This document shows, one piece after another, positions 3,892 through 6,357 of a stretch of 6,357 nucleotides of DNA. The DNA lies in contig CATMIM010000069.1 of NCBI GenBank assembly GCA_950068635.1, forward strand, positions 1-6,357, read 5' to 3'. The notes beneath the pieces were generated by a model that saw nothing but the letters and a program-made list of their open reading frames with translations, was not told the origin of the DNA and made no database searches. The DNA comes from an uncultured Candidatus Poseidoniales archaeon (lineage in GTDB: Archaea; Thermoplasmatota; Poseidoniia; Poseidoniales; Thalassarchaeaceae). Numbering within the stretch: the first letter of the stretch is position 1; each line of letters starts with the position of its first letter. A program made the position numbers and the translations under genes.

Positions 3892-6357
3892 TCACTGATA
3901 GGCGATACCCGGTTCGAGCGGGAAGGCGAAGCGAGCCTTGTCACCTACATCGTCGCCCTCGCCGGCCGTCCACACCTGCACAGAATCGACTCCTAGTTCA
4001 CTCGCCAGGAAATCTGTGGCTGCGGTGATCGTCGCCACCTCGTCGACCTCGGCGCGCAGGATTCCCTTCTCGTCGGGCGACCACTTGAACAACTGCTTCT
4101 GCACTCGCTTCCACACACCGGGAATCTGCTTGCGCACCTCCGCATCGTGAGCGAATTCGCGGGTCATGATGACCTTGAGAGCCGACTTCATATCGAAGTC
4201 CTCTTCCCGCAGATCCATGCCCATGCGGCATAGTTCACCCTTCCATGATTCCGCGCACTGGATGGTGACTTCTCTCGGCTCGCCCTCGAGGTGACGGGCT
4301 GCCAGTCCCCTCATCTTCCGTGCCTGTTCGAGCAGGCTCCGCAGATACTGTTCCGCAGCCAGCTCGGACGCATCACCCTCCTGTTCTGCGCCCATCTCCC
4401 CGATCAGGTGTGCGGCGAGCAAGCCCTCACCACCAGTCTCTTCCCACAGCTCCTCGGCGATGTGCGGGGTGGCTGGGTGCAGCATCGGCGCCAGTTCACG
4501 CAGCATGCCCGTCACCAGCTCCTTGTTGCTGCCGCCGCGACGCCTGTACCACTGTAGGTCAGTGTTGAATTCGTAATGGCTGATGCGCACCGCCACGCGC
4601 AGTTCGACATCGTCCATCGCTGCCCTCCACTCGCGCTGGCGCTGGCGGAAGCGGGCTGCTAGCCAGTTATCCACAGGTGAGGCGGCATCACCCCATCCAG
4701 CAACCTGTGCGGGCAGCGACCAGATCGTGTTCAGTTGTCGGAAGTTGGATACGATCGCAGTATCCGACCAGTCCATTCCGGCGGTCGGGTTGGCGCTGAA
4801 CAGCATGAATAGCCGCATCGTGTCGGCGCCGTATTTCTCCACTATCGGAGTCGGATTGACCGTGTTACCCTCCGACTTGGACATCTTGGCGGAGCGCTCA
4901 CGCAGCGGTCCACCGCAGTGTGGGCAGACCCCGGTTTCGCGGTGCTCGACGTGCAGGGTGGTGTTGCACGCTTCGCAGAACGGAGTGGGGGCATTGACCA
5001 TCCCCTGACAGAGTAGTTTCTGAAACGGTTCGTCGTGCGAGTGCAGGCCGAGGTCTCGGAGAGCCTTGGTCCAGAAGCGGGCGTAGATGAGGTGCAACTG
5101 GGCGTGCTCGATTCCTCCACAGTAGAAATCTACGTTCATCCAGTATTCAGCCGCGTCAGCGTCGAAGCAGACATCCGAATTGCTTGGATCCATGTAGCGC
5201 ATGAAGTACCACGAGGAGTCGACGAAGGTGTCCATCGTGTCAGTCTCACGTTTTGCTGCGGCTCCACAGGTCGGACAGTCGACGTTGAGGAACGCTGCCA
5301 CCCTCGCTAGAGGATTCCCTTTGCCCTCGAAATCGACATCATCTGGTAGCTCGAAATCGACATCATCTGGTAGTTCGACAGGCAGATCTTCCTCGGGGAC
5401 GGGCACCTCACCACATTTGTCACAGTGGATGATGGGAATTGGCGTGCCCCAGTAGCGCTGCCGGCTGAAGCCCCAGTCGCGAAGTTTCCACTCGACCGTT
5501 CCATGGCCGGCGCCCTCCTTCTCCAGCATGGCGATCACGGCGCTGATGGCGTCCTTGCCGGCCAGTCCGTCGAAGCCGTCGCGGCTTGAGTTGACCATCG
5601 GTCCGTAGCCCTCGAACGCACGATCCAGTTCGTCCGCCGGAACATCTCCATCGTGCTCAAGCAGCACCTGACGAATCGGGATGCCGTACTCCTCGGCGAA
5701 ATCGTAGTCCCGCTGGTCGTGACCGGGAACGGCCATCACCGAGCCGGTCCCGTAGGTGGCGATGACGAAGTTTCCAGCGTAGATCGGAACCTTCTCTCCA
5801 TTCAGTGGATTGATGGCGTGCTTGCCGAGGAACACTCCCTTCTTGTCACGCAGCATGCCGCGCTCCATATCGGATATCCCGAGCACCTCAGCGCGCAGTT
5901 CCCGCCAGGCGTCCTCATGCTCCGTGCCGGCCACCAGCCGCTCGGCGAGCGGGTTCTCGGGCGCGATGGTCACGAAGGTCACGCCGAAGATGGTGTCCGG
6001 CCGCGTCGTGAACGTCTCGATGACCTCATCGGAATCGACGACCGGGAAGCGGATGAGCGCACCTTCAGAGCGCCCGAGCCAGTCCTGCTGCTGCAATCGC
6101 ACGTTCTCCGGGAAAACGACATGCTCGAGCCCGTCGAGCAGCTCATCGGCGTAATCGGTGATCTTCAGGAACCACTGCACCATCTCCTTCACACTCACCA
6201 GCGAGGAGCAGCGCCAGCAGCGTCCTCCTCGCGCCTGTTCGTTGGCGAGCACGGTGTTACAGTCGTCGCACCAGTTGACCGGGGCGAGCGCGCGATAGGC
6301 CAGCCCTTTCTCGAAGAACTTGAGGAAGAACCACTGGTTCCAGCGATAGTAGCCAGG
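3892..6357 (-). CDS. leuS: leucyl-tRNA synthetase, partial (5' end beyond the window); bacterial-type core with archaeal-type C-terminus
   Basis: The enzyme charges tRNA-Leu with leucine and edits mischarged products. The visible 821 residues begin PGYYRWNQWFF at the window edge; roughly the first hundred residues, with the HIGH motif, lie outside. In order: a zinc module (C30/C33 and C47/C50, ending CWRC); the CP1 editing domain with TTRPDT (117-122) and YGTGSVMAVPGHDQRD; Cys pairs CDKC (312-315) and CPTC (361-364); the catalytic half with RETDTMDTFVDSSWY; a Cys-pair insert (CEAC 461, CPHC 478); and KMSKS at 491-495. These are of bacterial LeuRS type. From about 590 the sequence is archaeal in type: YRRRGG, PHIAEELWE, then a C-terminal domain with AESWKGE, FLASELGV and a DKARFAFPLEPGIAY ending. 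The bacterial VNGK(V/L)R-type C-terminus is absent. The frame is intact, so the gene is probably functional. Confidence 0.96.
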   Translation of the reverse strand, partial: PGYYRWNQWFFLKFFEKGLAYRALAPVNWCDDCNTVLANEQARGGRCWRCSSLVSVKEMVQWFLKITDYADELLDGLEHVVFPENVRLQQQDWLGRSEGALIRFPVVDSDEVIETFTTRPDTIFGVTFVTIAPENPLAERLVAGTEHEDAWRELRAEVLGISDMERGMLRDKKGVFLGKHAINPLNGEKVPIYAGNFVIATYGTGSVMAVPGHDQRDYDFAEEYGIPIRQVLLEHDGDVPADELDRAFEGYGPMVNSSRDGFDGLAGKDAISAVIAMLEKEGAGHGTVEWKLRDWGFSRQRYWGTPIPIIHCDKCGEVPVPEEDLPVELPDDVDFELPDDVDFEGKGNPLARVAAFLNVDCPTCGAAAKRETDTMDTFVDSSWYFMRYMDPSNSDVCFDADAAEYWMNVDFYCGGIEHAQLHLIYARFWTKALRDLGLHSHDEPFQKLLCQGMVNAPTPFCEACNTTLHVEHRETGVCPHCGGPLRERSAKMSKSEGNTVNPTPIVEKYGADTMRLFMLFSANPTAGMDWSDTAIVSNFRQLNTIWSLPAQVAGWGDAASPVDNWLAARFRQRQREWRAAMDDVELRVAVRISHYEFNTDLQWYRRRGGSNKELVTGMLRELAPMLHPATPHIAEELWEETGGEGLLAAHLIGEMGAEQEGDASELAAEQYLRSLLEQARKMRGLAARHLEGEPREVTIQCAESWKGELCRMGMDLREEDFDMKSALKVIMTREFAHDAEVRKQIPGVWKRVQKQLFKWSPDEKGILRAEVDEVATITAATDFLASELGVDSVQVWTAGEGDDVGDKARFAFPLEPGIAYQ
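5326..5373. repeat. perfect 24-bp tandem duplication inside leuS
   Basis: CTCGAAATCGACATCATCTG plus GTAG occurs twice back to back (5326-5349 and 5350-5373) with no difference. It lies in frame and gives ELPDDVDF twice in succession in the synthetase, between the CDKC and CPTC cysteine pairs. Confidence 0.97.

Noticed and set aside
5708..5725. GHDQRD in the LeuRS editing domain instead of the more usual AHDQRD
   Set aside because: The Asp used in editing is kept, and Gly at this position is a plausible natural variant, so it is not evidence of lost editing.

Overview
The window looks archaeal and moderately GC-rich. The support is an archaea-type pantoate kinase, Shine-Dalgarno sequences of the GAGGTGA kind, a TTTATAAA promoter element, a TPD-motif (CDIN1-like) nuclease, and a leucyl-tRNA synthetase (LeuRS) whose catalytic half is bacterial in type but whose C-terminal half is archaeal in type. 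I infer a Thermoplasmatota/Marine Group II-like euryarchaeon. That placement rests on overall impression and not on a marker gene.

Layout. Positions 1-24 may be the last codons of an upstream gene, coupled by ATGA to a pantoate kinase (21-1025, +) of coenzyme A biosynthesis. Its 3' end overlaps by 10 nt the 3' end of a convergent gene (1016-2239, -). That gene encodes a TPD/PD-(D/E)XK nuclease-like protein related to eukaryotic CDIN1 (C15orf41), with a long basic, probably disordered N-terminal tail. Upstream on the same strand is a small DCC-family thiol-disulfide oxidoreductase-like gene (2282-2671, -), probably in the same transcript.

A gene-poor stretch of 338 nt (2672-3009) holds a palindromic TATA box and two small hairpins. 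It leads into two tRNA genes: tRNA-Ile(GAT) at 3010-3084, with an odd D-arm region, and tRNA-Arg(TCG) at 3106-3180, with an encoded CCA. Only 25 nt after that CCA begins a two-gene unit of unknown function: a strongly acidic 92-residue protein (3206-3484) and a 126-residue HEAT-like protein (3495-3875).

The rest (3892-6357, -) is a leuS gene running off the right edge. It lacks its N-terminal HIGH region but keeps the editing domain, three Cys-pair zinc modules, KMSKS and the C-terminal tRNA-binding domain. It carries a perfect in-frame 24-bp tandem duplication.

The genes form no single pathway. The pantoate kinase, LeuRS and tRNAs are housekeeping. The least understood parts are the TPD nuclease, the acidic/HEAT-like pair and the intergenic region at 2672-3009. 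I see no mobile element, CRISPR array or defence cassette.
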